This document shows positions 10,021 through 17,783 of a DNA stretch of 32,086 nt, piece after piece. The position numbers were made by a program, and so were the translations under genes. How positions within the stretch are numbered: position 1 is the stretch's first letter; every line of letters starts with the position of its first letter. Below the pieces are notes generated by a model, which did no database searches, was not told the origin of the DNA, and worked only from the letters and a program-made list of their open reading frames with translations. Origin of the DNA: Betaproteobacteria bacterium (GTDB lineage: Bacteria > Pseudomonadota > Gammaproteobacteria > Burkholderiales > Rhodocyclaceae); NCBI GenBank assembly GCA_016194935.1, contig JACQAO010000021.1:1-32086 (forward strand), in the 5' to 3' direction.

Positions 10021-10128
10021 TGTTTCCCCAACTAGCAATTTACCAATCAGATGTCGCGGGCTGGATATATACTGACTGACGGTATCTCAGACGCCGCCCG
10101 CCAAACCGGCAATACGCAGCATGTGCGA

Positions 10129-10386
10129 TTACCCGGTTGCGCGCATGCCGATGGAACCGGAACCAGGTTGGTCGGCGGAAACCGTGCTCCGCGACGATGT
10201 CCTGAACATCAGCGCAAGCTGTAGCCAGTGGTCGTATGCCGCATTCAGGGTGCCGAACTGGGCTTCTGGTAGCACGTTCTGTCCCGGCCCGAATTCTCCA
10301 ACCGCATATTTGCCGTTTTCCAGTTTTGCAATGCAGTGTTTCCCTTGATCGATGACAACCCCGCCCAATATCTTTCTGACTTGCAT
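10129..10386 (-). CDS. small hypothetical protein
   Basis: I do not recognise this 85-residue product. It is predicted because a strong AAGGAGA Shine-Dalgarno site lies 7 bases before the ATG. The first 60 residues look like a normal soluble protein (MQVRKILGGVVIDQGKHC, then AVGEFGPGQNVLPEAQFG and AYDHWLQLALMF). The last 25 residues are rich in Ser, Gly and Thr and look less protein-like, so a frameshift near the 3' end is possible. There is no signal peptide or membrane segment. It is divergent from gspI with a 55-bp gap. Confidence 0.6.
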   Translation of the reverse strand: MQVRKILGGVVIDQGKHCIAKLENGKYAVGEFGPGQNVLPEAQFGTLNAAYDHWLQLALMFRTSSRSTVSADQPGSGSIGMRATG

Positions 10387-10441
10387 AGCCGTCTCCTTGA
10401 CAGAATTCCGCCAAATTACAGCAAGCCACTGTTACGCAGCC

Positions 10442-10849
10442 ATGACCGGGAAAATACCGGTGAGTGACAGTCCCCGGCCAACGCGCGGCTTCACATTGCT
10501 GGAGGTAATGGTGGCTTTAGCCATCCTCGCGCTGGCGTTGATGGCGGCGCTTCGCGCCGGCGCCATGGCGACGCAGAACACTGTCGAAATCCGCCAGCGT
10601 CAATTGGCCGATTGGGTGGCCCTGGACCGTCTGGAAGAGCACCGCGCCCGGCGCGACTGGTTGCCTGTCGGGATGTCCAGCGGAGAAACGCTGCAAGGGG
10701 GAATACGTTTTCGCTGGGAGGAAAAAATCGGCGGCACGCCCAACGCCCAGTTCCGCCGCATCGAGGTGCGGGTGTTTCCCGGCGAGCGTACCGACACCAA
10801 CGCCGCCCTGGCGAAGTTCGACGGTTTCCTGGTCAGGCCGGGTGGATAG
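10442..10849 (+). CDS. gspI: type II secretion system minor pseudopilin GspI
   Basis: GspI is part of the pseudopilus tip complex (GspH-I-J-K) in the inner membrane and periplasm. The 135-residue product carries a class III prepilin signal. The leader ends in TRG at about residues 14-16, and cleavage before FTLLEVMVALAILALALMA leaves Phe at +1 and Glu at +5. The body (QLADWVALDRLEE, then VRVFPGE) fits the GspI domain. The ATG at 10442 is used; a GTG at 10460 is an alternative, and neither has a strong Shine-Dalgarno site. It is the first gene of a coupled gspI-J-K-L-M run. The usual preceding genes (gspC to gspH) are absent from this window. Confidence 0.9.
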   Translation: MTGKIPVSDSPRPTRGFTLLEVMVALAILALALMAALRAGAMATQNTVEIRQRQLADWVALDRLEEHRARRDWLPVGMSSGETLQGGIRFRWEEKIGGTPNAQFRRIEVRVFPGERTDTNAALAKFDGFLVRPGG

Positions 10850-11468
10850 TGTGAAATGCAATATCACTCGCCCCGCAGCCGGGCTGACCTTGATCGAACT
10901 GCTGATCGCCGTCGCCCTGCTGGCGCTGCTGACGGTGATGGCCTATCGCGGCATCGACAGCATGTCGCGCACCAGCCAGCACAGTCTCGCTGAGGGCGAC
11001 CGCTGGCAGGCCGTGGCGCTGTTTTTTGAGCGCTTCGCCAATGATGTGGCGCAACCAGCGCGACGCCCCGTGCGCGATGGCAATGGCGACGCCAAGCCGT
11101 TGCCCGAATGGTGGGGACGCCAACTTACCGGCGCAGCAATCAACGACGCCGCGGCGGCGCAACTCGAATTCAGCCGCAAATCACCTGCGGGCCGCGACGA
11201 AATACGCCTGGGCTACCGCTTGCGGGCTGGCAAGGTGGAGTTGCTGATCTGGAATGTGCTCGACCGCGCGCCCAGTTCGCAGCCGGAAGTTTATGTGCTG
11301 CTGGAGGATGTCAGCAGTCTGAACTTCCGCTACCTCGACGCCAGTGGGCAGTGGCAGGATGTCTGGCCGGTTGCCGGCAGCGTGGAAGCATTGCCGCGCG
11401 CCGTGGCGGTGGAGATGGACCTGGGCAACGGCGTCAAACTGCATCGGGTGTTCGCCCTGCCTTCATGA
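10842..11468 (+). CDS. gspJ: type II secretion system minor pseudopilin GspJ
   Basis: GspJ is a tip pseudopilin that assembles with GspI and GspK. The 208-residue product has the prepilin site AAG followed by LTLIELLIAVALLALL, so cleavage follows Gly14 and Glu is at +5 of the mature protein. The start is GTG at 10842, overlapping the end of gspI by 8 bases; a second GTG at 10851 is possible. The soluble domain includes QAVALFFERFANDVAQPARR, a typical GspJ stretch, and ends in VALPS-like FALPS. The stop overlaps the gspK ATG (ATGA), which implies coupled translation. Confidence 0.92.
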   Translation: MDSVKCNITRPAAGLTLIELLIAVALLALLTVMAYRGIDSMSRTSQHSLAEGDRWQAVALFFERFANDVAQPARRPVRDGNGDAKPLPEWWGRQLTGAAINDAAAAQLEFSRKSPAGRDEIRLGYRLRAGKVELLIWNVLDRAPSSQPEVYVLLEDVSSLNFRYLDASGQWQDVWPVAGSVEALPRAVAVEMDLGNGVKLHRVFALPS

Positions 11469-12400
11469 GATCGCTTTCAGTTCGCTCCCTCATCCCGCAA
11501 CGCGGCGCAGCCTTGATCATGGCGCTGCTGGTGGTGGCGCTGGCGACTTCACTGGCCAGCAATCTGATCTGGCGTCAGGACCTCTGGCTGCGCCAGGTGG
11601 AAACCCGCCGCGATCTGGCGCAGGCCCGCCTCCTGGCGCTGGCCGGCATCGAATGGGCGCGCGCTATCCTGGCTGAAGACGCGCGCACCAGCACCATTGA
11701 TTACGCCGGCGAACCCTGGGCCACTGTGGTGCCGTCGATGCCCGCCGAGGGCGGTGAAATCGGCGGCGGCATAACTGACGAACAGGGGAAGTGGAACCTC
11801 AATAACCTGGTGCGCAACGGCCAGGTCAACCGTGACGATCTTGCCGTCTTGCGGCGGCTGCTGGATCAGTTGCAACTGCCGCCGGCGCTGGCGCCGGCGC
11901 TGGCCGACTGGCTCGACAGCGACGCCCAGGCGCAACCCGAAGGCGCGGAAGACGCCTACTATCTGAGCCTCAAGCCGCCTTATCGCTGCGCCAACCGCGA
12001 ACTCAGCGACCTCGACAACCTGCTGCGGGTGCGCGGCTTCAACAGCGCCGTCATCGAACGTCTGCGCCCTTATGCCAGCGCCCTTCCGGGCTATAATCCC
12101 GTCAATGTCAATACAGCCAGCGCCATCGTGCTTGATGCCGTCCTCGCCGATCTGTCCTCTGCCGAAACCCAGCAAATCATTGCCGACCGCGACCGTGCGC
12201 CGTTTCGAGACATCTCCGATTTCCGCGCCCGTCTGCCGCGCGAGTTGAAAAATATCCCCGGTACCGAGCGGCTCGACACGCGCAGCCGCTATTTCACGGT
12301 GTCCATCCATGCCCGCTACGGCAATGCCGATACCTCCAGCACTGCACTGCTGGACCGGCTTACGCCCTGGCCGGCGCTGGTCTGGCAAAAATTCGAATGA
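11465..12400 (+). CDS. gspK: type II secretion system minor pseudopilin GspK
   Basis: GspK is the large minor pseudopilin that caps the pseudopilus. The 311-residue product has a prepilin leader ending in QRG at about 12-14, followed by AALIMALLVVALATSLAS. It lacks the Glu at +5, which is normal for GspK. The long alpha-helical insertion includes GKWNLNNLV, the DWLDSD segment near ALADWLDSDAQ, the EDAYYLSLKPPY stretch and VNVNTAS, all hallmarks of the family. The reading frame extends far upstream inside gspJ, but the ATG at 11465 gives the correct prepilin N terminus. Its TGA overlaps the gspL ATG. Confidence 0.94.
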   Translation: MRSLSVRSLIPQRGAALIMALLVVALATSLASNLIWRQDLWLRQVETRRDLAQARLLALAGIEWARAILAEDARTSTIDYAGEPWATVVPSMPAEGGEIGGGITDEQGKWNLNNLVRNGQVNRDDLAVLRRLLDQLQLPPALAPALADWLDSDAQAQPEGAEDAYYLSLKPPYRCANRELSDLDNLLRVRGFNSAVIERLRPYASALPGYNPVNVNTASAIVLDAVLADLSSAETQQIIADRDRAPFRDISDFRARLPRELKNIPGTERLDTRSRYFTVSIHARYGNADTSSTALLDRLTPWPALVWQKFE

Positions 12401-13653
12401 GCCTGTCGCTGCGACTTTTCATCACCGCCGATTGGCCGGGCCGTGACGCCGCTTGCGAGTGGACGCTGGTCAACGCACAGGGTACGCCGCTGCAGCGCGG
12501 TCGCAGCGAACCGCGCCACTGGCCCGCCGCCGAACACTGCGAGCTCATCCTGAGCGCCGATCAATGCCTGTCGCTCAAGGCGCAGTTGCCCAAGGGCGCG
12601 CGCTCGCGCCCTGCCGAGGTGATCGCCTATGCGCTGGAAGATCAGTTGATCGGCGAAGCGGATGGCGAACATTTTGTTGTGGGCGACAGCGATAGCGCCG
12701 GCGAAGGCCAGCCCACGCCGATCTGGGTGATCGCGCGCTCCCGCTTCAGGGCGCTGCTCGCCGCCCTGCGCACCCTGGAACGCATGCCGCAGCGGGTGGT
12801 GAGCGAGATTCAGATCGCGCCCCTGCCGGCTAACGGCTGGAGCGTCTGTCTGCACCCCGACAATACCTCTGGCTTGATGCGTCTCGGCGCGGAAGAAGGC
12901 TATGCCTTCGATCTCGGCGATGCCCGCCAGCCGCCGCTCGAATTGCAACTGGCGCTGCAAGCGGCGCGCAACAGCGACAGCGCGCCACAATCAATCGCCG
13001 TGTATAGCAGCCGCAGCAAAACCGCCGGGCTGGAATTCGACGCCGCCGCCGCAGCCGCCTGGCAAGCGGCGCTCGGGCTGCCGGTGCATGCGGCTGGCGA
13101 CTACGCCTGGCGTGATTTGCCGACCGCTGACGCGCGCAATCTGCTGAGCGGCGAATTCGCCCCGCCACGCCAGCCGAATTCCGGCTGGGACAGCCTCAAG
13201 CCGGCCTTGGCGATAGGCCTGCTCACGCTGACGATCTACGCTCTGTTCAGTTTGGGCGAGTGGTTCTGGCTGGATCGGCAAAGCGAGCAATTGCGGCAAC
13301 GCATGACCGACATCTTCCGTAGCGCTTACCCGCAGGCGCAAGCCATCGTTAATCCGCCCTTGCAAATGCAGCGCCTCAACGACCAACTGCGCCGCGAGCG
13401 CGGGCAACTCGGCAGCACCGATTTTCTGCCGCTGCTCGCCGTCGCCAGTGAAGCCCTCGGCGGCCAGGGAAAACTGCGCAGCATCGCTTATGAAGACGGC
13501 CGTCTCGAACTTGGCGTGCTGCTGGCGAACGCCGCCGATGCCGAGCGTCTGCGCGGAGTCCTGGCAGGCCGCGGACTGGCGGTGACCCTGCGCGACACGC
13601 ACCCAGGCAATGGCGGTGTGGTGGCGGTATTCGCCTTGCGCGGATCGCTATGA
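12397..13653 (+). CDS. gspL: type II secretion system assembly platform protein GspL
   Basis: GspL is a bitopic inner-membrane protein. Its cytoplasmic actin-like domain recruits the GspE ATPase, and its periplasmic ferredoxin-like domain pairs with GspM. The 418-residue product has the cytoplasmic part at about 1-265, including SRPAEVIAYALEDQL near residue 69 and NLLSGEFAPP just before the membrane. One transmembrane helix lies at about 270-290. A periplasmic coiled coil and a small C-terminal domain follow. ATGA overlaps join it to gspK and gspM. It has no GspE partner in view. Confidence 0.92.
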   Translation: MSLSLRLFITADWPGRDAACEWTLVNAQGTPLQRGRSEPRHWPAAEHCELILSADQCLSLKAQLPKGARSRPAEVIAYALEDQLIGEADGEHFVVGDSDSAGEGQPTPIWVIARSRFRALLAALRTLERMPQRVVSEIQIAPLPANGWSVCLHPDNTSGLMRLGAEEGYAFDLGDARQPPLELQLALQAARNSDSAPQSIAVYSSRSKTAGLEFDAAAAAAWQAALGLPVHAAGDYAWRDLPTADARNLLSGEFAPPRQPNSGWDSLKPALAIGLLTLTIYALFSLGEWFWLDRQSEQLRQRMTDIFRSAYPQAQAIVNPPLQMQRLNDQLRRERGQLGSTDFLPLLAVASEALGGQGKLRSIAYEDGRLELGVLLANAADAERLRGVLAGRGLAVTLRDTHPGNGGVVAVFALRGSL

Positions 13654-14195
13654 ACGCCTTCTTCAACCCACTCCGCGAACGTCTGCAAGGGCTGCGCAGC
13701 CTGTGGGCTGCACGGCAGCCGCGCGAACGGAGTTTCCTCATGGCGCTGGCGGCTTTCGTTGCGCTGGCCTTGCTGCTCCAGGGTCTTTGGTCGGCCCACA
13801 GCGCCAGAGTCCGCCTGCATAATCAAATTCCGCAACTGCGGCTGCAAGTCGCAACCCTGCAGCGGCAGGCCGGAGAAATCCGCCAACTACAGTCGCTGCC
13901 GGCCAGCCCGGCGGCGCAGGAAGGCAATGCCCTGCTGACGGCAGCAATCGCGGCGGCGCGCACCACCGGCTTGGTGCTGGCGGCAAACCAGCTACAGCTC
14001 GAAGGGCCGCGCCAACTGCGCCTGCGCGCCAATCTGCCGTTTGACCAGTGGCTCGAATGGATCGCCGCATTGCAACGCGATGCCCATCTGCGCCTGATAC
14101 TTTGCCGCATAGAAGGCGCTGACGAAGCAGCGCCTGGAGGCATGCCCGGCGTGGTGAAAATCGACGCCCTGTTCGCGCTGCCAGAACCAAGCTAA
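13650..14195 (+). CDS. gspM: type II secretion system protein GspM
   Basis: GspM is a bitopic inner-membrane partner of GspL in the assembly platform. The 181-residue product has a short cytoplasmic N terminus, one membrane helix at about 29-47, a periplasmic coiled coil (about 50-85, RVRLHNQIPQLRLQVATLQ) and a C-terminal ferredoxin-like domain with FDQWLEWIAALQ. Position after gspL and this architecture define it, since GspM sequences are weakly conserved. The start overlaps the gspL stop (ATGA). The gap to gspN holds a large heptamer palindrome. Confidence 0.88.
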   Translation: MNAFFNPLRERLQGLRSLWAARQPRERSFLMALAAFVALALLLQGLWSAHSARVRLHNQIPQLRLQVATLQRQAGEIRQLQSLPASPAAQEGNALLTAAIAAARTTGLVLAANQLQLEGPRQLRLRANLPFDQWLEWIAALQRDAHLRLILCRIEGADEAAPGGMPGVVKIDALFALPEPS

Positions 14196-14213
14196 ACCCG
14201 AAAAACTCATTTC

Positions 14214-14343
14214 CACCACCAAGACACCAAGGACACCAAGTTGCACAAAGGAAATAACTTTGATGCCGATACCTGCCCACAAGGCGAATTTTCCGCCATT
14301 GTTTGACTGTGTTTTTCTTGGTGTTCTTGGTGTCTTGGTGGTG
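14214..14343. repeat. palindrome of CACCAAG heptamers between gspM and gspN
   Basis: The left arm at 14214-14240 has three CACCAAG heptamers separated by 1 and 2 bases and preceded by an extra CAC. The right arm at 14317-14343 is its reverse complement at 26 of 27 positions. The loop is 76 bases. The design matches the palindrome at 6449-6519: three CACNNAG heptamers per arm facing inward. The right arm ends 22 bases before the gspN ATG, which also lacks a Shine-Dalgarno site. The loop encodes nothing recognisable. Confidence 0.93.
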
Positions 14344-14365
14344 AAAAATTTTGGTTAAATCTTCC

Positions 14366-15136
14366 ATGCGTTTGCGATTCGCCGGCCTGGTGTTTTTTAT
14401 TCTGTTCTTCCTGCTGGCCGCGATGATCCAGTGGCCGGCGGCGACGCTGACGCCCTGGCTGGAACGCGCCAGTAACGGCCACTGGCGGCTCGCCGCTGCC
14501 GAGGGCAGTCTCTGGCATGGACAGGCTACGCTGCTGACGCGCTCCAGCGACGCTGCTCCCTGGGAAATCGCCCAGAACCTGCACTGGAAAATCCGCTGGA
14601 GCACACTGTGGCGCGGTCGCATCGCAGCGGATATCCACATCGGCCCAGGCGCAGCCTTGCTTGCAGTGTCACCGGGCGGTGTCTCCCTGGAGCAGTTCGA
14701 TGTGACCCTGCCCGCCACTGCCGCCGTAGCGCTGCTCCCCGGCGCGCTTGGCCGCTATGGCTGGGCCGGAAATTTACGCGCTCGCGGCAACAGTTTTGTT
14801 TGCGCCTGGGGCAAGCGCTCCTGCAACGGCGAAATCGAGTTGCTGTGGAGCGGCGCTGCGGTGACCGAAGTTCCCGGCAGAACACTTGGCGATTACCGTT
14901 TCCGGCTGGCCGGCGAAGGCCAGGCGCTGCACGTTGACCTCACCACCCTGAGCGGTCGCCTGCAAATCAGCGGCAGCGGCGAAATCACCGGCAATGGCCT
15001 GAGTTTCCACGGCGAGGCGGGAACCAGCGGCAGCGACGCCGCGCCCCTCGACGCACTGCTGCGCACCCTTGGCCGCCCGGCGGCGACGCCCGGCAAATAC
15101 CAGATCGACTATCGTGAATCAAACACGCCTCGATAA
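14366..15136 (+). CDS. gspN: type II secretion system protein GspN
   Basis: GspN is an accessory type II secretion protein anchored in the inner membrane by its N terminus; its exact role is unsettled. The 256-residue product has a membrane segment at about 5-22 (FAGLVFFILFFLLAAMI) and the family stretch LAAAEGSLWHGQA. Repeated beta-strand segments end with DALLRTLGRPA. An in-frame TTG at 14351 would add five residues; the ATG at 14366 is preferred. There is no Shine-Dalgarno match, and a TTAAAT lies 5 bases before the ATG. It is separated from gspM by an inserted palindrome, so its expression may be partly uncoupled. Confidence 0.88.
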   Translation: MRLRFAGLVFFILFFLLAAMIQWPAATLTPWLERASNGHWRLAAAEGSLWHGQATLLTRSSDAAPWEIAQNLHWKIRWSTLWRGRIAADIHIGPGAALLAVSPGGVSLEQFDVTLPATAAVALLPGALGRYGWAGNLRARGNSFVCAWGKRSCNGEIELLWSGAAVTEVPGRTLGDYRFRLAGEGQALHVDLTTLSGRLQISGSGEITGNGLSFHGEAGTSGSDAAPLDALLRTLGRPAATPGKYQIDYRESNTPR

Positions 15137-15229
15137 AACTGTAACGAATTGCAAGGCTTGTAACATGCACTTACTGAAAATGCCGTGTCGGACTGGCGCG
15201 ACGCCACGCTTGCCGCTAGGATTGCGCTT

Positions 15230-15964
15230 ATGAGCGAAAAACCAAAAATTCTGGTCGTCGACGACGATCAACGCCTGCGCGAACTGCTCAATCGTTACCT
15301 GAGCGAGCAGGGTTTCGCAGTCAAGCCGGTGGAGAATGCCGCCGCCATGGACAAGGCGCTGGCCCGGGAATTCTATGATTTGCTGGTGCTGGATTTAATG
15401 CTGCCCGGCGAGGATGGCCTGTCGATCTGCCGCCGTTTAAGGGGCGCAAGCACTGCGGACAATGACCTGGCGATCATCATGCTGACGGCCAAAGGCGACG
15501 ACATTGATCGTATCGTTGGCCTGGAAATGGGCGCCGACGACTATCTCCCCAAGCCTTTCAACCCGCGCGAACTGGTGGCGCGCATCCATGCCGTATTGCG
15601 ACGGCGCAGCGCCCCGCCGCCGCCGGGCGCGCCGGCAACCGAAGAGGAAAATATTTCCTTCGGCAATGTCCGTCTCAATCTTGCCACCCGTGAGTTGGAG
15701 CGCGGCGCCGAAACCACCCAGCTCACCACGGGTGAATTTTCTGTACTCAAAGTGCTGGTGCAGCACCCGCGCCAGCCGTTATCCCGCGACAAGTTGATGG
15801 AGCTGGCGCGGGGCCGCGAATACGACGTGTTCGACCGCTCCATCGACGTGCAAATCTCACGCCTGAGAAAACTGGTTGAGGAAGATCCAGCCAAGCCGCG
15901 CTACGTCCAGACGGTGTGGGGATTCGGCTATGTGTTCGTCCCGGATGGAGTCAAACACGCTTGA
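15230..15964 (+). CDS. ompR: two-component response regulator OmpR
   Basis: This is an OmpR/PhoB-family DNA-binding response regulator of 244 residues. The receiver domain has the acidic cluster Asp11-13, the phospho-acceptor Asp55 (VLDLMLPGEDG), Thr86 and Lys108 (YLPKPF). The C-terminal winged helix includes GEFSVLKVLVQHP, LSRDKLMELARGREYDVFDR and YVQTVWGFGYVF. The LARGREYDVFDRSIDVQISRL stretch is close to true OmpR. The ATG at 15230 is chosen because MSEKPKILVVDDD is the family start; an upstream in-frame GTG at 15185 is less likely. It overlaps envZ by 4 bases if envZ starts at TTG 15961. Two TGTAAC copies in the leader (15140-15145, 15159-15164) are weak candidates for autoregulatory sites. 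Confidence 0.94.
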   Translation: MSEKPKILVVDDDQRLRELLNRYLSEQGFAVKPVENAAAMDKALAREFYDLLVLDLMLPGEDGLSICRRLRGASTADNDLAIIMLTAKGDDIDRIVGLEMGADDYLPKPFNPRELVARIHAVLRRRSAPPPPGAPATEEENISFGNVRLNLATRELERGAETTQLTTGEFSVLKVLVQHPRQPLSRDKLMELARGREYDVFDRSIDVQISRLRKLVEEDPAKPRYVQTVWGFGYVFVPDGVKHA

Positions 15965-17283
15965 CCAGACTCCTGCCGCGCACCCTGCTATGGCGCACCT
16001 TCCTGCTGATCGCCGTGCTGATGCTGCTGTCAGTCGTGGCCTGGTTCAATATTTTCACCACTTACGAACGTGAGCCGCGCGCCCGGCAGTTATCGCAATT
16101 GATGGTCAGCATGGTGAACCTGACACGCAGCGCCCTGATCAACGCCCAGCCCGACAAGCGCCATGCCCTTTTGCTGGATCTGTCGAACAGCGAAGGCATC
16201 CACATCTATCCCGCTGAAGCCGACGATGTCATCGCACCGCTGCCGGATCGCTCGCTGCTGCATCTGGTCGCCGCGCGGCTGCGCAAGGAACTTGGGCCGC
16301 GCACCCGCCTGACGCTCAACCGCAACGGCGAACATGCGGTATTCGTCAGTTTTCGCATCGACGAGAGCGATGAAAGCGAGTACTGGGTCGCGCTGCCGCG
16401 CGAACGCATCGAGCGGAATGTGCCGTGGCAGTGGATCGCCTGGGGCGGGGCGGCGCTGCTGCTGTCGCTGGCCGGCGCTTATCTGATCATGTTTCGCGTT
16501 ACCCGCCCGCTGCAGGCGCTCTCCGACGCCGCCGCAGATATCGGACAGGGCCGCACCCCGGCGCCCGTGGAGGAAAGCGGCCCATCCGAAATCGCCACAC
16601 TGGCGCGCGCCTTCAACCAGATGACGACCGACCTCGCCCGCCTCGACTATGATCGCGCGCTGATCCTGGCCGGCATCTCGCACGATCTGCGCACGCCGCT
16701 GACGCGGTTGCGGATGAGCATCGAGATGATCGAACTTTCTGCTGTGGATACGCCGACGCGCGACAGCATGATCGCCGATGTCGAGGAGATGGATCTGACC
16801 ATCGGCCAGTTTCTTGATTTCGCCCGCGAGACTTCCGGCGAAGCTTCGCAAGAGACTGACTTGACCGCCCTGCTCAAAGATATGGCTGCGCAGTACGCAC
16901 GTCGCGGCGTTTCGCTGACCACCGATCTGGCGCTGCTGCCGCCGCTGCAATTGCGCGCGCAAGGCCTGCGCCGCGCCGTCGCCAACCTGATCGACAACGC
17001 GCTGCGCCATGCCGGTAACGAATCCTTGCTGCTCGCGCTGCATCAGGACAAGCACGGCATCCACATCGAGGTGAGTGATCGCGGCCCGGGCATCCCGGAA
17101 CATGAAACCGAGCGCCTCAAGCTGCCCTTCACCCGTCTCGATGCCGCACGCAGCAATGTCAGCGGCGCGGGCCTGGGGCTGGCCATCGTCACCCGCATTG
17201 CGCGCGCCAACAACGGTCGCCTGGAACTGCTGGCGCGCCCTGGCGGCGGACTGGTCGCCCGGATTACACTGCCCCTGCCATGA
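15961..17283 (+). CDS. envZ: sensor histidine kinase EnvZ
   Basis: This membrane histidine kinase is the partner of OmpR. With a TTG start at 15961 (TTGA overlap with the ompR stop, GGAG 10 bases before) it has 440 residues, close to E. coli EnvZ. A GTG at 15916 inside ompR is an alternative. Features are TM1 at about 11-32, a periplasmic domain to about 157, TM2 at about 158-178, HAMP to about 232, and the H box ISHDLRTPLTRL with His241. The ATPase domain follows with NLIDNALRHA, DRGPGIP and GAGLGLAIV. The stop overlaps the next gene (ATGA), which links the kinase to a truncated haemoglobin. Confidence 0.94.
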   Translation: MTRLLPRTLLWRTFLLIAVLMLLSVVAWFNIFTTYEREPRARQLSQLMVSMVNLTRSALINAQPDKRHALLLDLSNSEGIHIYPAEADDVIAPLPDRSLLHLVAARLRKELGPRTRLTLNRNGEHAVFVSFRIDESDESEYWVALPRERIERNVPWQWIAWGGAALLLSLAGAYLIMFRVTRPLQALSDAAADIGQGRTPAPVEESGPSEIATLARAFNQMTTDLARLDYDRALILAGISHDLRTPLTRLRMSIEMIELSAVDTPTRDSMIADVEEMDLTIGQFLDFARETSGEASQETDLTALLKDMAAQYARRGVSLTTDLALLPPLQLRAQGLRRAVANLIDNALRHAGNESLLLALHQDKHGIHIEVSDRGPGIPEHETERLKLPFTRLDAARSNVSGAGLGLAIVTRIARANNGRLELLARPGGGLVARITLPLP

Positions 17284-17693
17284 CCGGCGAAACCACATTC
17301 ACCGCCGCAGCTACCCCCTACCAGGCCATCGGCGGCGAAGCCGTGGTGCGCGCCCTGGTTCAGCGTTTCTATCAATTGATGGACAGCCTGCCGGAGAGTT
17401 ATGCCATTCGCCAACTGCATCCGGCTGACCTGCGCGGATCGGAGGAAAAATTGTTCATGTTCCTCTCCGGCTGGCTCGGTGGGCCGCAACTGTACGTCGA
17501 AAAATTCGGCCAACCGTTCCTGCGCGCCCGTCATCTGCCGTTCGCCATCGGCGCCGCCGAACGCGACCAATGGATGCTGTGCATGCGCACGGCGATGAAT
17601 GAACTGATCGCCGATACGCCCCTGCGCGCCCGGCTGGAAAAAGCGCTGGCCGATCTGGCTGACCACATGCGCAACCGGGCGGAACCCGCTTGA
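17280..17693 (+). CDS. group II truncated haemoglobin
   Basis: This is a small haem-binding globin of 137 residues. It shows the group II (trHbO) pattern: YQAIGGEAVVRALVQRFY at 14-31, LSGWLGGPQLYVEKFGQP at 62-79, the proximal His85 in RARHLPF, and the conserved Trp98 in ERDQWMLCM. Group II globins bind O2 tightly and are often tied to nitric oxide, peroxide or redox chemistry; the substrate here is unknown. Its ATG overlaps the envZ stop, so it is probably made from the ompR-envZ transcript. That suggests the two-component system may control, or be tuned with, haem or oxygen physiology, which is an inference. Confidence 0.92.
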   Translation: MTGETTFTAAATPYQAIGGEAVVRALVQRFYQLMDSLPESYAIRQLHPADLRGSEEKLFMFLSGWLGGPQLYVEKFGQPFLRARHLPFAIGAAERDQWMLCMRTAMNELIADTPLRARLEKALADLADHMRNRAEPA

Positions 17694-17704
17694 CTTGACA
17701 TGAC

Positions 17705-17732
17705 TTGACGCGGCCTGGCATAGCGCCATAAT
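17705..17732 (+). promoter_or_regulatory. sigma-70-like promoter upstream of the HEAT-repeat gene
   Basis: TTGACG at 17705-17710, a 16-base spacer, and CATAAT at 17727-17732. The -35 is the last unit of a short tandem array of TTGAC pentamers (17690-17709: TTGAC, TTGAC, ATGAC, TTGAC), which begins inside the globin stop. A second -10-like TATAAT at 17772-17777 lies 6 bases before the ATG without a good -35. Confidence 0.5.
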
Positions 17733-17783
17733 CCCGTTGTCCGTTCTTCTGGTATCCGCCGGCGATGCTTCTATAATCAGGTC

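Larger units (their letters stand above)
9762..10128. other. 367-bp non-coding stretch with two inverted repeats
   Basis: No convincing gene is seen on either strand. The region is richer in AT than its surroundings and should hold the promoter of the minus-strand chemoreceptor, though no clean sigma-70 or sigma-28 match was found. It contains an imperfect palindrome at 9921-9942 and a perfect 11-bp inverted repeat at 9964-9974 and 10010-10020. The part from about 10021 to 10128 shows nothing recognisable. Confidence 0.6.

Noticed and set aside
15140-15164. Two TGTAAC copies upstream of ompR considered as OmpR binding sites.
   Set aside because: They are 19 bases apart, not the roughly 10-11 base direct-repeat spacing expected for OmpR-family dimers, so they are mentioned only as weak candidates.
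16090-17298. Antisense open frame (402 codons) opposite envZ.
   Set aside because: Product is rich in Gln, Arg and Ala without family resemblance; envZ on the other strand has all kinase motifs.
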